Assembly: GCA_013399305.1 (NCBI GenBank)
Contig: VXAI01000019.1
Span: 7,092,047 to 7,156,046 of the forward strand
Direction of reading: 5' to 3'
DNA length: 64,000 bases
From: Rostratula benghalensis
Taxonomy: Eukaryota > Chordata > Aves > Charadriiformes > Rostratulidae
Shown one piece after another: positions 11,765 to 25,800 of this stretch (its first letter is position 1; every line of letters begins with the position of its first letter). Both the position numbers and the translations under genes were made by a program. The notes under the pieces are model-generated. The model was not told the origin of the DNA. It saw nothing but the letters and a program-made list of their open reading frames with translations, and made no database searches.

Positions 11765-14700
11765 CCTTTAAATAAATAAATCAGTATGAAAAATGCCAAA
11801 CAGGATTTGGTTAAAAGACAAACAAGCAAATAACTCAAAGGCAATAGATTTTCTTCCCAATACAATAAATTATGACACATGGTTTATGTGTAGGAAGAGA
11901 GAATTTATATTTGATCAATTTTCCTATTTTGCTGGAAGAGGCAACACAATGGAACTAAGCTAGTGTGAAAGAATTAGAAAGTGCAACTCTCAGTGAAGAA
12001 AAGTGAAATTGAATTATTTCCGCTAGCTTTAATAGAAAATATGTCAGGGTGTAAAAGCCAGGTTTTAATGCCATTCTACAGGCAGGTAGGGTAGGAAGAG
12101 ACATATTCTAAAAGCCTTCGTGTCTGATTCATAGATTTTTTCAAAAAAGGTGCTTTTCTACACCTCTAGATACCCAGACATCCTAGAAATCAGGCCATTG
12201 ATATCCCAAATCCGATGCATACGGAAACAACAGGACAGGTGAAATGGAATGGAGATATTTAGATGTTCATCTGCATGTCTAAAAGTGTTATTGGTTACAT
12301 AAACAGAGAAAATTATTTTAATATAAGGTTTGAAGGTCTTCATCCTGACTTTTTTAAAATATATTTAGAAGTGGAAGGATATGACTAAAAATATATTATA
12401 ATAAGCCTTTGAGATTCCCTTCAGCAATTGTATTCTCCAACCAGCAGAACATCTGAGTCATCACAAACCATATTTACATTCAGTGTAAGGCATCCACATA
12501 AATCAAAGTGCCCTGAAAAAAAACCACAAGTGTTCGCTAAAGTGTGACAAAAATGAAACTTAGATTTGAATTAACTTAAAAATGCTAATGTTGTTACTCT
12601 TTATAGAGTTGTTAACTCTTTAACCCCCTTGGCTTATAATTCTAAACAGTTCACATGGATTGCGTGAATAAAATCTCTGCACTTCTCTAAAACTGCGATC
12701 TAAACAGTTTAGGATTACAGGGTTTATTGACTTTCAGTGACACTCTTCTTCCTAGATCCATCATGTACATGTAAAAATCTCATCCCAAACCCTGAGACTG
12801 CGTCTGAGCTGTACATGGAGCTCTACCAACACCTTGTCTTCAAATTAACTTGAAAGCTAGGGTCATTTTATCAAACCCAGTGTCCTCTTGTCCAGCCTAA
12901 ACTCTTCACTTCTCTACATCTCCTTGCATAGACACTGGAAAGAGAGAGGGAATTTTCAAAGGACAGTCCACGCTGTCCTAAAAGAAGTTGCTGAAACAGT
13001 AAGAACAAATCTAATTTGTATCTACTAGTAAAATAAAACCTCTATGAACATGTGGAGCTTTATCATGGGAAAGGCACCAGGTACAATGTGGGTCTGATTC
13101 CAGCCAGAGTGCCAGCCCTGCCAGCATCACATATTGTACCCCAATGAGTCTTCCAGTTTTCAGTTCAATCAAGAGAGGCTTGACAGATACTTAAACCAAA
13201 AATCACTGGAAAACTGCCTCATTTGCCCCAATTCAAGCTGTGGAAAATGCTGCCTTCTTAACAATCAACATTTTCAACAATTTATTTTTATGCAGCAACA
13301 CTTTTATTTAAAGGAAGACCCTTTGATAATCCTGTGCTCATCATTTACTTACTTTAAATATTGGTTTTGCTTGAAGAGTTTATTTCCCAGAGTTTTCTAT
13401 TCCCAACCATTTTTCCTAACTGGGCTTTCAAACCTTAAAAGGTTATTAAATAGAAGGAATAACCACACACCTCGGCCAAATTCCTAGCAATATTCAACTT
13501 ATAGAATAAGAGTAGAATGGTAGAATGGGGGGGGAGAGTTAATACTCACATCTTAGTCGTTGCCATCACTTATCTGTGTTTATTGATCGGGCAATATTAA
13601 TGGAACGATACATCTCTGCTTGTAGAAAGAGAAGGAATGAAGAATGAAGAATAAAGCTTAAATGTTCTATAAATATTGGCATCACCTCCTGCCTTCTTTT
13701 TTTTACACTTTTTATTTCTGTATTCCATGAACAATCAAATCAGCATTATTAAGTTTAAGGGAAGCCAGAGCAGGTAAAAGGTAACAGACCTAGTCATTAA
13801 TGAAAACATAGAAAAGATAGCAAGATTTGTTAATCACATAAACAACTGCAATAGAAATCTTCAATTCCAGGGGGAAATAGTGATAACCTTATACATCATT
13901 CTGTGTTAGCAAAAGCTGACTTTTTACCTGCAACTGGAGAGTATACTGTGGAACGGTCTGAACACAAGATCTAACTGCCAATAATTGTTTTGTGTGTTCA
14001 GTAAGCAAGAGCACGGTGTGAACATTTTATTAGTGTTGCCAGAATAATCATAAAGCACAGATGGCTTGTCCCCAAGACCACCACACAAGACAACAGTGTA
14101 GAAGGGTAGTTAATATGTGGAAGATTGTGCATTGTGTCTTATTCTTTTCTTGGGGAATTATTTTAGTCCTTATCCAGGGGAAATAACACTAAAAAAAAAA
14201 AGAGAAGAAGAATGTAAGTGGGGAAATAATATTATATTGATGACAAGGAAGGTATACCTATTTACATCAGCCTGATATTTCTATTGTTGAAAAGTCAGAG
14301 CCGTTTTGGCGAGCAGGGTATCTGAAACAAGCTTTTCTCTTTTTTAAGGAACTGATATACAACCCGTTTAACTCACCCTCCCTTTTCACCTTCACTTTTC
14401 ACATAAATTCCAAGTATTCTTTACCTGGAAATATCACGACACATTCGACAAAAGGTAGACAATACTTGAAAAAGCAGTAACCTTTATTTTAGAGACTACT
14501 TTTATGTGCATTCACGTATGTTCTCTGTTCCCAGATGGCTCAAGCCAAGTACCTTAAACATTAGAGTTAGCATGAGGAAAACAGAGCTGCAAGGGATACT
14601 GTGAAAAGCTGTGTGGTTTTAATTCAGAGAAGTGTCCCAACATTTAAGTGCTCTTCTTTGACCTACACATCCAAGCCCTGCTTTCACAATGTGCACAAGC

Positions 14701-17600
14701 ATATTTTTAAATCAGCCTTTATTCAAAAGGCACTTCATGGCACCTGGGCTATTGTAATGGCTTGCTCTTGTGTCACACTTGAGCCCTAATCCCTGACTGT
14801 CCAAAATAGCTATATGTCTGCATACACCTCGGGATGTATGAAGTGCCTCTCTTTCTGAAGATGCTCGAGCTTGGGGTAGGAGAAAAAAAAAAAACAAAAC
14901 AAAACAAAAAATAACCCCACCCCAAAAACTAACTTACTTTTTATTTCCATCCTTTTAGTGAATGTGTAGAGTGCACACACGAGTAAGCCAGGACTGGAGA
15001 AAATTGGTTTGCCCCTAGTTTCTTCTGATGGTACCCCAGCAGGCTTGGACCCCTTCCATGCCTCCATACTGCACCCTTATTTGCCCTCAAAGTCATGCTG
15101 CAAAAAAACCCAGTCCCTGTAATGCCTTCTAATTTTTTTAAAATGCTTATGCCACCATGTCCACAATCCCACACGGAGCTACTTTGAATTATGTGTCTCT
15201 TTCCCCTGCTGGCTGGTAAAATCAGCCTGTGGGCTCATTGTCCTTGATTCTGTTCCCACTTTAGCCTAATAGTGCTTTAATTTGGATTCCTCTGAAGCAG
15301 CAGCATCCAGCTGAAGTTGTGTACTCTTTAACCTCCAGATGCTTCTCCAAAAACCTTAATGGTAGAGTTCTCTGTAGCCAGACAGGTACATATGAGGCAT
15401 AAAAGACATCACAGGAAAGTGGCAAGAGACCTTGTGACTGTCTCCAAGCAATGATTTTTTACTTTTTCAGTGGTCAGGCATGAGCAGGTAAATCCAAAAT
15501 CCAGGTTCTTATGATCCCACTCACAGGTATATTACTAGTGCTAGGGGCCATGGGACATGGACACTCCTTTGTGAGGGGAAGAGGAGAGGGGTGGAAGTGT
15601 TTTGTTTGAGAACATCTTCCCACATTGTATATAAGCTTCTAAAAATGTGCTCTGGGTAAAGAAATCCCCAAGGATTTTGCCATGTGTTAGCCCCCCTATG
15701 GTAACAAACCTGACATCGGACTTCAGATATAAGATGGTTAAGGAGATAAGCTTTTATTGCGTGAATTTGATCCATTATCAGCATCTGAGCGTGGAAAAAC
15801 AACCCTCTAAGGTACCTACTGATCTCTTCTGGAACCCTAAGAATAGAAGAGAGACTTGGAAAAAATCCTGTGTAAAATACAGCAAATCCACAAAGATTAT
15901 TGTACTTCCCTTATTTTTGCATCTTAGCAAGCTGCAGTTCAACACAGTACTTTTGTGCAATCCACAAGTACCATTACATATGATTCTTGCCAGCTTTCCC
16001 CTCAGGGAACTCTGGCAACTATAGTTGAAGGATCATATCTGTCCTTTTCTATCACTTGTCCAAATACCTGGGAATTAAAACCTTAAATTCCTTGGAGCAC
16101 TGTCTGCTGTTGATCTGATCTTGTCCCTTTCAAAGTGCTCCTAAGGAAGTCTTGCTAGTGCCTTGCAGGTGCAGGAGACATGACACCTTGGGTTCATACC
16201 AATTATTTCACACCTTTCTCCTTCTTCTGAAGTTTGGGTGTTGTCACCATGTGATGCATAGTGACAGCCATGTCACTTTTCAGAACCTGTAGCCACTTGT
16301 CAGAATGCTGAAAATCCTTGGGATAACTCTCGGTGTGAGCCATCGGTGCAGGGAGAGATCCAACAAATAAAGTTACAACTCAAATGTATAAAATAAAGCA
16401 CTCAGACTAAACTCCTTACAACACCACTCACCAGAGAACTAATGCTGCTCTGTGATGCTTCAGAAGTACAACTTAAAGAAGTACTCATAAACCAAGAGAA
16501 TTTCCAGAAAAACAAAAAAAGATACAGAATCACAGCATATACTATATGCAGAATCAAAGAATATATTATACAGAGAAAATACTGGCTTATTCTGTAAAAC
16601 TGTCAAAAAGCACTCATGAAATTTTAAGTAGAAAATTAACTAATAATAGCTAATCACAGACCATTACAAAATTACTCAAGGAGCTCATCCACACAATTAC
16701 ATATTTTTGAAAGCCACACGCTGAGAAGTAAGCACAAAAGACAAGTTTGGAAAATCATAACTTGTCTCAATGTCCTAAGCCAAGCCCAATACTGATTACT
16801 CCATGAAAAAGAGATATGATCTTCCTGATCCAATATGAGGGGCACAAATGGGATGGGACATGAAATATAGTAAATTGATCCCTCCTTCAGCTAGGTTTGC
16901 TCACATTTCAAGACGTATCAATACCTCATCACTATTTGTTTCACAGATGAGCTCTCACGGAAGGTTTTCTAAAAAATCAAAGAGCAGATCTCATTTTCAG
17001 AGAACTAAGCCGACACAATGAGATGGACTAAAACCTTTTTGTTTAGCAACAGAAAGGTTGAGATGACCTAGTGAAAGTGTTTACTACCCAGCAACAGGTA
17101 AGCTGAAAATGGGAGAAAATGAGATATACCAAAAATATCAGGAGCTGATGCATGTTATACAACACCTTGTGATGCCTGTGTAACAGATAGATGAGCACAA
17201 ATCTGATTATTTCCCTAAGATTAAGACCTGGTTTGGAAAATTAAGCTTTGCAAGATTTTTGAGGCAGAATTCTGATTCAAAGGTCAAGTCAGACAATAAG
17301 AATTACAGTGTGATTTACCCTACTTTGAGCACAAGAAGTCATCTTTTTGGTACCACGCAAACAAGGAAGCAAAGCATGCTCAAATAATTTGAAAATTTTT
17401 AGGGAAGAAAAGTATAATGAATGAATCAGTGAAATAATTTCATTGTTATTATATTATACAAGACCACATGAAAAGTTAAAGGTATATTTTATATTTATGG
17501 AGTCCATTTGCCAAAAAATGTTCCAAGACTCTGGAGGAAAAGCCAAACAAACAAACAAAAAAAAATCCAAAAATCCTAAACATCACATCACCACCAAATT
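11765..17600. other. Unique AT-rich non-coding stretch
   Basis: No gene, RNA or recognised transposable element. It holds a G run near 13526, A runs near 14191 and 14885-14910, a short perfect inverted repeat AGTGACA-GCCA-TGTCACT at 16260-16277, and an A/C-rich part at 17540-17570. The longest open frame (15647-16024, + strand) starts on a non-ATG codon and resembles nothing known. Confidence 0.55.
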
Positions 17601-17617
17601 AAAAAAAAAAAAAAAAA
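17601..17617 (+). repeat. Poly(A) run of 17
   Basis: Seventeen A in a row. No processed gene copy is recognisable immediately upstream, so it is treated as simple sequence and not as a retroposon tail. Confidence 0.85.
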
Positions 17618-20600
17618 GCTTTCCATACAAGAACTGTAAGTTAAAAGATCTTAGCATAATAACCTGATGTAAAAGGTTGAGCTATGAGAATGTGTGTCCA
17701 TGAAAAACTAAAAAACTACCTAAGGTTTATGTGGAATTGGATCCATGTTCTCAAATCCATGGGAAGTGAGATATCATTGGACAGAAGGAAAGAGAGAGAT
17801 GGGGGAAAAAAAGGGAGTAAAAAAAAGAATGAAAAAAACCTACTATTTAGATATATGAGACTGGGCACTGTCTTGTTTAGTGTGTTGTAATCTTATTTAT
17901 CATTATTTTCCAGCATTAAGATTATTTAAAGACAGGGAAATGAAAGAATAATTGGCAAAGGGATGCACATACTTCAATTCACTTGAAGTCTGTACTACAG
18001 CAACAATAATGTCTAGTACACAGCACATATCCTGTTAATAACTATCCTTTTATCAGCAAAAACTGATCAGAAAAAACTCCCAGTGCTGCTCTTACAGAAT
18101 ATGAAGAAATGAACACAAATATTAAAAAAAAAAAATCAGGATTTCCACAGATAAAAATAGTCTGAAAAAATTAAAATAAATAAAAATCCACTCAGTCTCC
18201 AAACACTCAGCTTGAAAACAAAGGCTCAAGCCTATTTTTTTATAAATCAAGCCATAGATTTTGTATTCAGTGATACTGATTTATGTATCCTATTTGATGA
18301 CTAGAACAAACCCTTTCCCACAAGTAGTTGCACTGCGGGAGGGGCATGCTCTTCTCTCTATATTAAGCAAGAAAATATTTACAAAACAATAATCAAATCA
18401 ATATATATCATAGCCTCAAGATCATTTCCACTTCAGACAAGTTTGAAAAACAGGTACTCGAGGCATCAAAGTCCCTATTTGATAAATCACATATAGGCTG
18501 CCAAGTAAGTAGTAAACCATTCCCATAACAAAGATGAAAAATGACCTGTATAGAGTTTATAAAAATGTTCTTAGAAACGTCCTGAAATAAAAGTCATGGC
18601 AAACATAAATGAAGTGCATATAAAATAACTCTGGGAGCTCGCTGCTGAATGGTGGCCATAAATGATATACTGATGACGGTGAAAACAAACATGAAATAGT
18701 CAAGAAAAAGCCTGATGAAAGACTGCTTTTTTCTGTTTGCCTCGATACTGTGGGAAACATATACCTGCTGTTGCTCCTTAAATTGACTTCAGCTCAATAC
18801 TGTACCTGCAGTGAAATGTCATGTCTCGTCTTTGTTTACATATACAATAACCAGAGCAGTAAGTCCTTTTGATAGGAATGTCTGGCGCTCTTAAGAGTAT
18901 AGAGAAATATCAGCAGAACCTGGATTTTCTGTGAACCCAAAGGTTCAGTTCTGCTTTCCCTTGTGTCAGTGAAATTTCTTGAGCAGAGTTGGTTGGTCTA
19001 ATGCTGCTGAAATAAAGAACAACAACAACATCAAAATTATATCGGGAAGAAAACCACTTTAGAGAAGATAATAGAAAGAAGAATTCAAAAGGATTATTGA
19101 GACTGAAAAAGAGATGGGAATTGAAAACAAGCGTATCGGTACCATGGCCGTATTTGGATTGGTTTCCCATTTTTCTCTATTTATATTTTATAATCCTGTG
19201 AATTACTTATTCATTCCTACTCGAATCACAAAATGGTGTTGTGTGAACCTGCCAGCTGATTTTTATTAAGTATATTGGAAATGTATCGAGTACCACACTG
19301 GACACATTTAGGGCACACTTTAAAAATGTCAGGTTGAACTTCTATCTTGGGTAATGAAATGGGAACTGACCAGAAAAAGAGTGAGCTTGACAAATGTTGA
19401 ATAGAAAAACAAAAAAAAAAAGAAGGCTAATTCATCAACCTGACACTCAAAAGCCGGACTGAAATGAGTGGAAAGAGTGTATATGCTCTGTTTCTGAACG
19501 GGTGGGAGAATGAGGTGAAGAATACTGAAGATAAGTTCCATATGTTGTTATATTTGTTTTCCTGAGGTTCAGTTCCATACTAGGCTGCACACAGTTCACT
19601 CTGTTTGAGCCATGGGAAACTTAGGCCTGAAAGTGAGTTGGTGCACGTTCCACAAGCAGCCGATACTCAGTAAGATACAGAAGTGTCAGCATTCAGCTTT
19701 GTCCTTCCTGCGTGGTGGAATATAAATCACCATTTTGCTTCCTTCCCACTATAAAACATTCCTTCCGAAGTTTCAAGAAGCTGGTTTTCATTGTGAAAGG
19801 CAGCACGTGTGCTCTTGTTCCTCTGAGCAGGCTCAGGTTTGTAACTTTTATCTTCTCAGTGACTACTACTTTTCTGCAATCCTGCTCTCTGTAACAGCAC
19901 AAATGACAGACCATTTCTTTTCAGATTTCTATACCTTAGTCAGGTTTTGGGATGATACAGAAGATCAAGGAAAAGAAACACGTGGGTCCTGGTATCATCA
20001 CCCTTTATGTCTCACTCAAAGATTGCATTTTTCTTTGGTTACACAACCAGCTTTTTCCTTTATTTCCCTTCTGTGATGAACGATAATACTTTCTGAGCAA
20101 CCATAGTATTCCACCCATCTAAGGAAGATATGTTAGTGTGTGAACTTACCTTACAATATTTGCACTAAAATATATCAGGATATTTTCTCTGCCTCAGAAA
20201 AGATATCCTGTTTTCATTTCAATACTCAGAGGGACATTGATTCCATTCTATTTTGAGGTACTTAAGCCATACCCATGATAGGGACTGCATAAAATGGAAT
20301 AGGAACAATATCCTCTACTGCCTGATTAGAACTGAAGCTCCATCCACATTGTTATTGCTCGGTGAGTTACAGGTAGTAGTAGGTCTGATTCTGCAATAAA
20401 CAGAGAGAGCACAGCTGATTTCAACAGAAACAGAGAGAAAACAACGCCATGGTTAAAAACTGGGTTCAGCAGTGCCAGTATAAATCACACGCTCCAATAC
20501 CACTTTCAAGTGACCCTCATTTTCCTTGCCCTCCACCTTGCCTACCAATAAGACCAGTGAAAAAAAAAAAAAAATAACATTTGCAGACAACTGCAATTAT

Positions 20601-22446
20601 CACAGGGTTGGAATCACCTTTTGTATTATTCCTGCAGAAAGAAACATGAAAGGTGGAAGAGATCTGGTGAACTTTTTCACTACCAGGATGGAGAAGGCCG
20701 TATTAACTTCTTTATCAAGAACCAAGAACTGTAAATTCCATCTTTTCCTGATGTATCACTCATAAAAGTCTTTGTGCCATCTTCCATTTAAAATTCTGAT
20801 TGCGTGGTACAGATGCAAGAAAAACTTTTCAGTGTTCCTGGCTTCTGTGCTGACAGGTGTTACCTTCTAACCCATTTACAATTAGGGAAAAAGATTTTGC
20901 CTAGGGTGGAAAAATTAGCAGGTTGTTTGCACAGCTGAATTCACAAGGACAAGCAACTACAGGTGACTGGAGATTTTTTTTTTCAGAATGTATGAAAATA
21001 GGATGTCATTTTGTATACATGCTTCACCATCAAATGCCATAATTTCTTCCCATCTTTAGATTTGTAGCAAGGTAATACTCACTAATTTTTTATTTTTTTT
21101 TTAAGTTAGTTGTCTTTTTTTGTGTTCTGTAATGTAAAATGGAAATATTATAGCCTAACAAAATATCATTACATTCATGTACCTAGAGAGTTGCCAAAAA
21201 TGAATGTTTTCCTTTTGGGAAGGATTGCTGTTATTAGGAGAAATGTGTACTCGATATCAAGTTAACTACCACCTCTATTTATGACAAAAATACACAGTAA
21301 GGTCATTTATTCTGTTTCAGAAAAGCAAAAGGACGTGTAGTTCTACTTCACAACATCCCCAAAAATATTGCTTCGTTTCTGTTACCTAAAGTCACATTTC
21401 AGTGCCTTCTGTCAGGACTTGATCGTGACTCCTTCCCTAGACCTTCTACTTTCATCTCCTACCTCATGTCCTTCTCAATAGGCTTATCCTTCTAGTTATG
21501 ACCTGCTTACCATGTGTCCAAAGTCAGAGTTAATTCCTCCTCTGTGTTATAACTGATACTTACACCATGCCCACAACACAGTATCTGGAACACCTGATGG
21601 CATTAATGAAGCCTGGGACTGATTTTGGATCAAAGATTTTCCTGGTAGCAGCCATCATCAGCTCTCAACGTGTTCCACAATAAGCCACCTTTTCATAACA
21701 AATATTTCCAAATAACCCTACTAATCTGTGTGTAAGATTTACAAAGCTGCTGCCTTTTGATGTTTAAAATACCTTTTGCACGATGGACATATCTTGTAAC
21801 CCATATGGCTTTGATTTCTGAGGTGTCTGGATTTCTTTCAAACATGCATTTCCTCTCTTCTCTGTGAGGCTGTGAGGTATTATTACGTTTATTTCAGAGA
21901 TATGGAAATGAAAAAGGGAAACCTAAAACCTGGGAGACATCTTCTAATTCAGGCATCTAAAGTTGTTTGAGGAAGGAAGATGTCTATCAATGAGTCATCT
22001 CAACAAAATTCCTGTAACACCTGGTATCTACATTTAGTAGTTACCTTAAATATGCAGAATATCGGGTATATAAGTATGCCTCTTGGCCAGGACACCTTGA
22101 AATCATGGATGTCTGACTCACACCAGTCTCACCATGAATTGTCCATCTCCCTCCATTCCCATATCTCACTCACAAACACACTCAGAGAACTATTCCTCTT
22201 GGGCACAAATGCCTACTTTTCACTGAACCAGTTTTACAAGCTTGTAGCTTTCACAGCCAAAATTCCAAACCTCTTCCTGTAATCTCTCTTTCCTTGTTAA
22301 CTTGAAAACTCTCAACAAGGTACTTTTAGAAGAAGCACCCTCTCTCATACACCAGGATTTGCTAGAGATGCCAGATGCTCATTATCTTATATCTTCCTTT
22401 TACATCGCTGTATGCATCAAAGAGGTGGCAGAGATTTCTCCCCTTT
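17618..22446. other. Unique AT-rich non-coding stretch
   Basis: No CR1, gene or RNA is recognised. Short A or T runs occur (about 18125, 19411, 20562, 21096). Open frames are 113 codons or shorter and unremarkable. Confidence 0.55.
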
Positions 22447-22457
22447 CCCCCCCCCCC
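22447..22457 (+). repeat. Poly(C) run of 11
   Basis: Eleven C in a row on this strand. It lies inside overlapping open frames and gives them their Pro-rich stretch, which argues that those frames are not coding. Confidence 0.9.
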
Positions 22458-22559
22458 AGCACCCACTTGATCCTGCCCATATCCAGGCACCGCAATTCCT
22501 CTACAAATACTTTTCTGTGACACACGTAACTTTACATAACATTAGTCTTGTAGCAAAAG

Positions 22560-22885
22560 TTTCCGGCCTTATTCAGGATGCAGAAGAAACTTTAAGCCCC
22601 TTTGATGCGTCGCGGCTCCCATCACATCATGTCACTTTGAGCCACGCCGAGCCAGGCGGTGACAGAATCAGACATAAACAAGGCACAAAGCATCAAATCT
22701 CTTTAGTCTCGTACTCAAGGTGCAAAGACGAAATGCTCTCACGGAGGCTTGTAAGGCTGCTTTATAAAACTCATCACCGGAAAGCTGTGCGTCTTGCAGC
22801 AGTTGCTACACTTTAGGAGCTTCAGTCGAGCACTAATACGTTGTTTGATGGCATAATGGCAGTACAAACTCACCCACGCGGTGGA
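22560..22885. promoter_or_regulatory. CpG-retaining block, candidate regulatory element
   Basis: I count 16 CpG dinucleotides between 22561 and 22880, including a CGTCGCGG cluster near 22609 and CACGCGGTGG near 22875. The flanking kilobases have very few. The block has no recognised repeat, a TATA-like TTTATAAAAC near 22771, and a TGTCAC/GTGACA inverted pair (22630-22635 and 22659-22664). Retained CpGs in CpG-poor DNA suggest either germline hypomethylation, as at promoters and some enhancers, or strong sequence constraint. I see no first exon or coding frame tied to it. Confidence 0.35.
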
Positions 22886-25800
22886 ATGAAGTGTTGCTAA
22901 ACATAAAAAGGCAGTGCAGTAAATAAATCTAGTGGCACAGGTTGGCTGTAAGGAGCAGCATTCGGTGAAATGCAGTATTTTACCGACACCTTACCTTCCT
23001 CCTGATCTTGCTGTTTACATCCCTGTTAACTAGCATCCCGTTTAGAGCACACGTTATATCCACAGCGCTCCCTGAGCTGGGCGCATCCAAGAGCAGACCA
23101 TCTGTTCACTTCTGAAAACCCTGTAAAAGAGAGAGGTTTCTTCTTTGCCCAAAGTTTCAGACTCCTTCCTAAGGATCTGCCCGTCCTGAAATCTGTCCCT
23201 CCCGTTCCCTGCTAGTAGAACATCGTGGTGCTGCACACAGATTAGGTCACCCCGATGAACACTTTCAAGTCTTTGAAAGAGAAAAGGCAATATTTATTAA
23301 ATATATATTTTCATGGGTTACTGCAGGCAACTACTGCCTGATCTGCAATAGTAGAATTAAAGGACAGAGTTTTTGGTATGATTCTTTCAGGGTGGTTTAC
23401 TGACTGCTGATTAGTAATAATATTCAGAATAACAGCAACTCTAGTTGAAGAAAGACACGGTAAAATGTTACCATAAAATAAAAAACTATTATGAAATCAC
23501 ACATTTAAGTACTGAGCATGACATATGTTACTTCAGTCCAACACAATCCTTAAGTTGCATCACCTTAAGGCATTGTTCAAAGTGTTTGTGTACTAATGTT
23601 TATCTTCTAAGAAAGGGAAGTTGATTAGTTCATTTAACTAAGAAAACAAGAAACTTAACTGAAGTATGAATGACATCTCAGGGCTTCTCTTCTAAGAAAA
23701 AAAACATTTGAGAGCAGTTAGGCAGACATGGCAGTGATGACATACAAAGAAAACAAAGGAAGTAGCTTTCCAATCTTGAGTCATCACCTTTTCATTTCCC
23801 TGTTTTTCCTCACCCGGTGATAGAAAACACACAATGAAACAACATAATTATCCAGGTTTAATCAGCAAACCTCTTCTTGGCAAGTAGCATTGAAACGTAT
23901 CTTTCTCAGATATGAGAGTTGAGTAGTGAATTAGTTTAATTTTAATGGTTTTTTGGTTTAGTGGACAAAATTAAAAACCTAGATGGATAAAAAAAAAAAG
24001 GGCTCTTGATTCTCCAAGAGCAAAAAATAATACAAGTTTTGCTGGCATCCAAGTGATGTAGGGAGAACCACACAGAATGGCTGTCTCTGTGTGTCTCAGG
24101 ACAGGCAATTTCATGTTTTAACATTAAAAAGTCCATCTTCTGAGTTATCTGTAAGTACCTATTGTACGAGTGCTAAAAGGCAAGAGTTTGTCTTTCACTG
24201 AAGTTTTAAAATTGGACTTCTGTTCTTAAAATATAACAATGCAAGTTAAGAATAAACACTTCTACCTTTGTAGGCTGCTGATTGAAAAGAGGACCTTTTA
24301 AACAGCTTTCAGCTAAAAGCAAGTTCAAAAATTGTATATTGATTCAAAAACCCACAACAACAGTTGAAAACGAGTCTCAGAAAGATGTGGCACTTTTAAG
24401 AACTAAGCTTTCTTCTTTGTCATCTTCTGCAATTGTACTTTTTTCAAGGCCCTTTCTGCATGAATAAAAAATCTTTCTTCAAAGCTATAATTCCTTGTGT
24501 ATTTCCAGTGTCTTCTCATAAATAAAAACTGGGAAAAAAAAAATCCAAAAAACCCAACAAAACACCCAAACAAAACAACAGACAATTCCCAGTAGTCTTT
24601 TGGTTCTTGACACTTTGGGAAATAAAGACCATGGAAGAACAGAGGCAGTGGCAGGGTATTAATATCTCTTGGTAGCCAGGTTAAAGAAGGATTACTGAAA
24701 TAATGACATCTTTGCTCAAAAGTAAGGGATTATGGAAGTATTTATGCTCGAGAATGAGATTAAGGAGACTCAGGAGAGGAAAAGTCAACCTTTGCAGCAG
24801 CCCTGCAGTGCTGTAATGATCTTGTGGTTTAAGCACTCGGCACGAAGCTGTCTCTCGGTAAACAAAAATGAAACCTGGACTGCAAAATTTGGATCCATAT
24901 CCCAGTGGCCTCTCAGAAATAGGCAATGCAAGACAGCCACCTGGATTTTTTGCCTAGATGTTTTCGCCTGTGTCGACATGAATTAACTTTGGTGTCCTTT
25001 ATGATGTTGCACGAAGGAACTTGCTGTGTAATATCAAAAAGTATAACATACTACAGCATAGTAGTGAAAGGGAAGCATTTCATAGGAAGATTGTCATAAA
25101 CTGAAGGAATTAAGTACCATGACTCCTCATTGAAGAATAATGGTAGAGATGCTTCTTAAACTTTTCAAGGTCTTAGGACTTAAACTTCAAAACTTTGGGA
25201 TGTACTTGAAAGTTAATGATTCCAGTTCATGAACTACGGGTCCAGTGGCCTGTCTGCAGGCAAGCTCACAATTAGCAAGAGACAGAATTCTGCTGGAGTC
25301 CTTTCCAAAACAACAAATGGAAGAACTGAAACAAGGACCCTTCAGCATAGGAAAGAACTGGGAGGAAAGAGGCATCTTCTCAGTTTTCAATCAACCAAGA
25401 AAATGCCTTTTGTTTGTTTCTACCAAGCCAAAACAACAAGAGCAACAAAAGATCAACATAGCCCCCTCAGAAGTTTCAAAGTTATAAAAGCCTGAAACAA
25501 TGAACTTTCTAAGTGATCTATCAAAATCTCAGAATATCCTCAAGGTTTTTTTCCACTGGTTCAAGAGCTATTCAATAGCTGAAATCCTCTATTTTAAGAT
25601 TGAAGAGATTATAAGAGCAACCAAATTGCCTTTTAATGATACATTTCTTAAACATTGAATTATGCTTTACTTTCCATAAATCTCAAGATTTTAACTTAAA
25701 AAGCGAGACATCCATTCTTAACTTAATTATTTGATAAGATTAGAAGTAAATTATTAATCTGAATCTCAAAGAAATCTATTTCTTCACACATTAAAAAAAT

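Noticed and set aside
11692..11880. Open frame across the first N gap
   Set aside because: The frame is not defined through undetermined bases.
15647..16024. 125-codon open frame on the + strand
   Set aside because: Non-ATG start, no recognised domain, and overlapped by frames on the other strand; length is within chance expectation for 64 kb.
16260..16277. AGTGACA-GCCA-TGTCACT inverted repeat as a binding site or hairpin gene
   Set aside because: A 7-bp perfect inverted repeat with a 4-base loop is expected several times by chance in 64 kb and has no supporting context.
22412..22816. 134-codon open frame over the CpG-retaining block
   Set aside because: It reads through a C11 run, resembles no protein and overlaps open frames in another phase; the CpG richness itself lowers stop-codon frequency.
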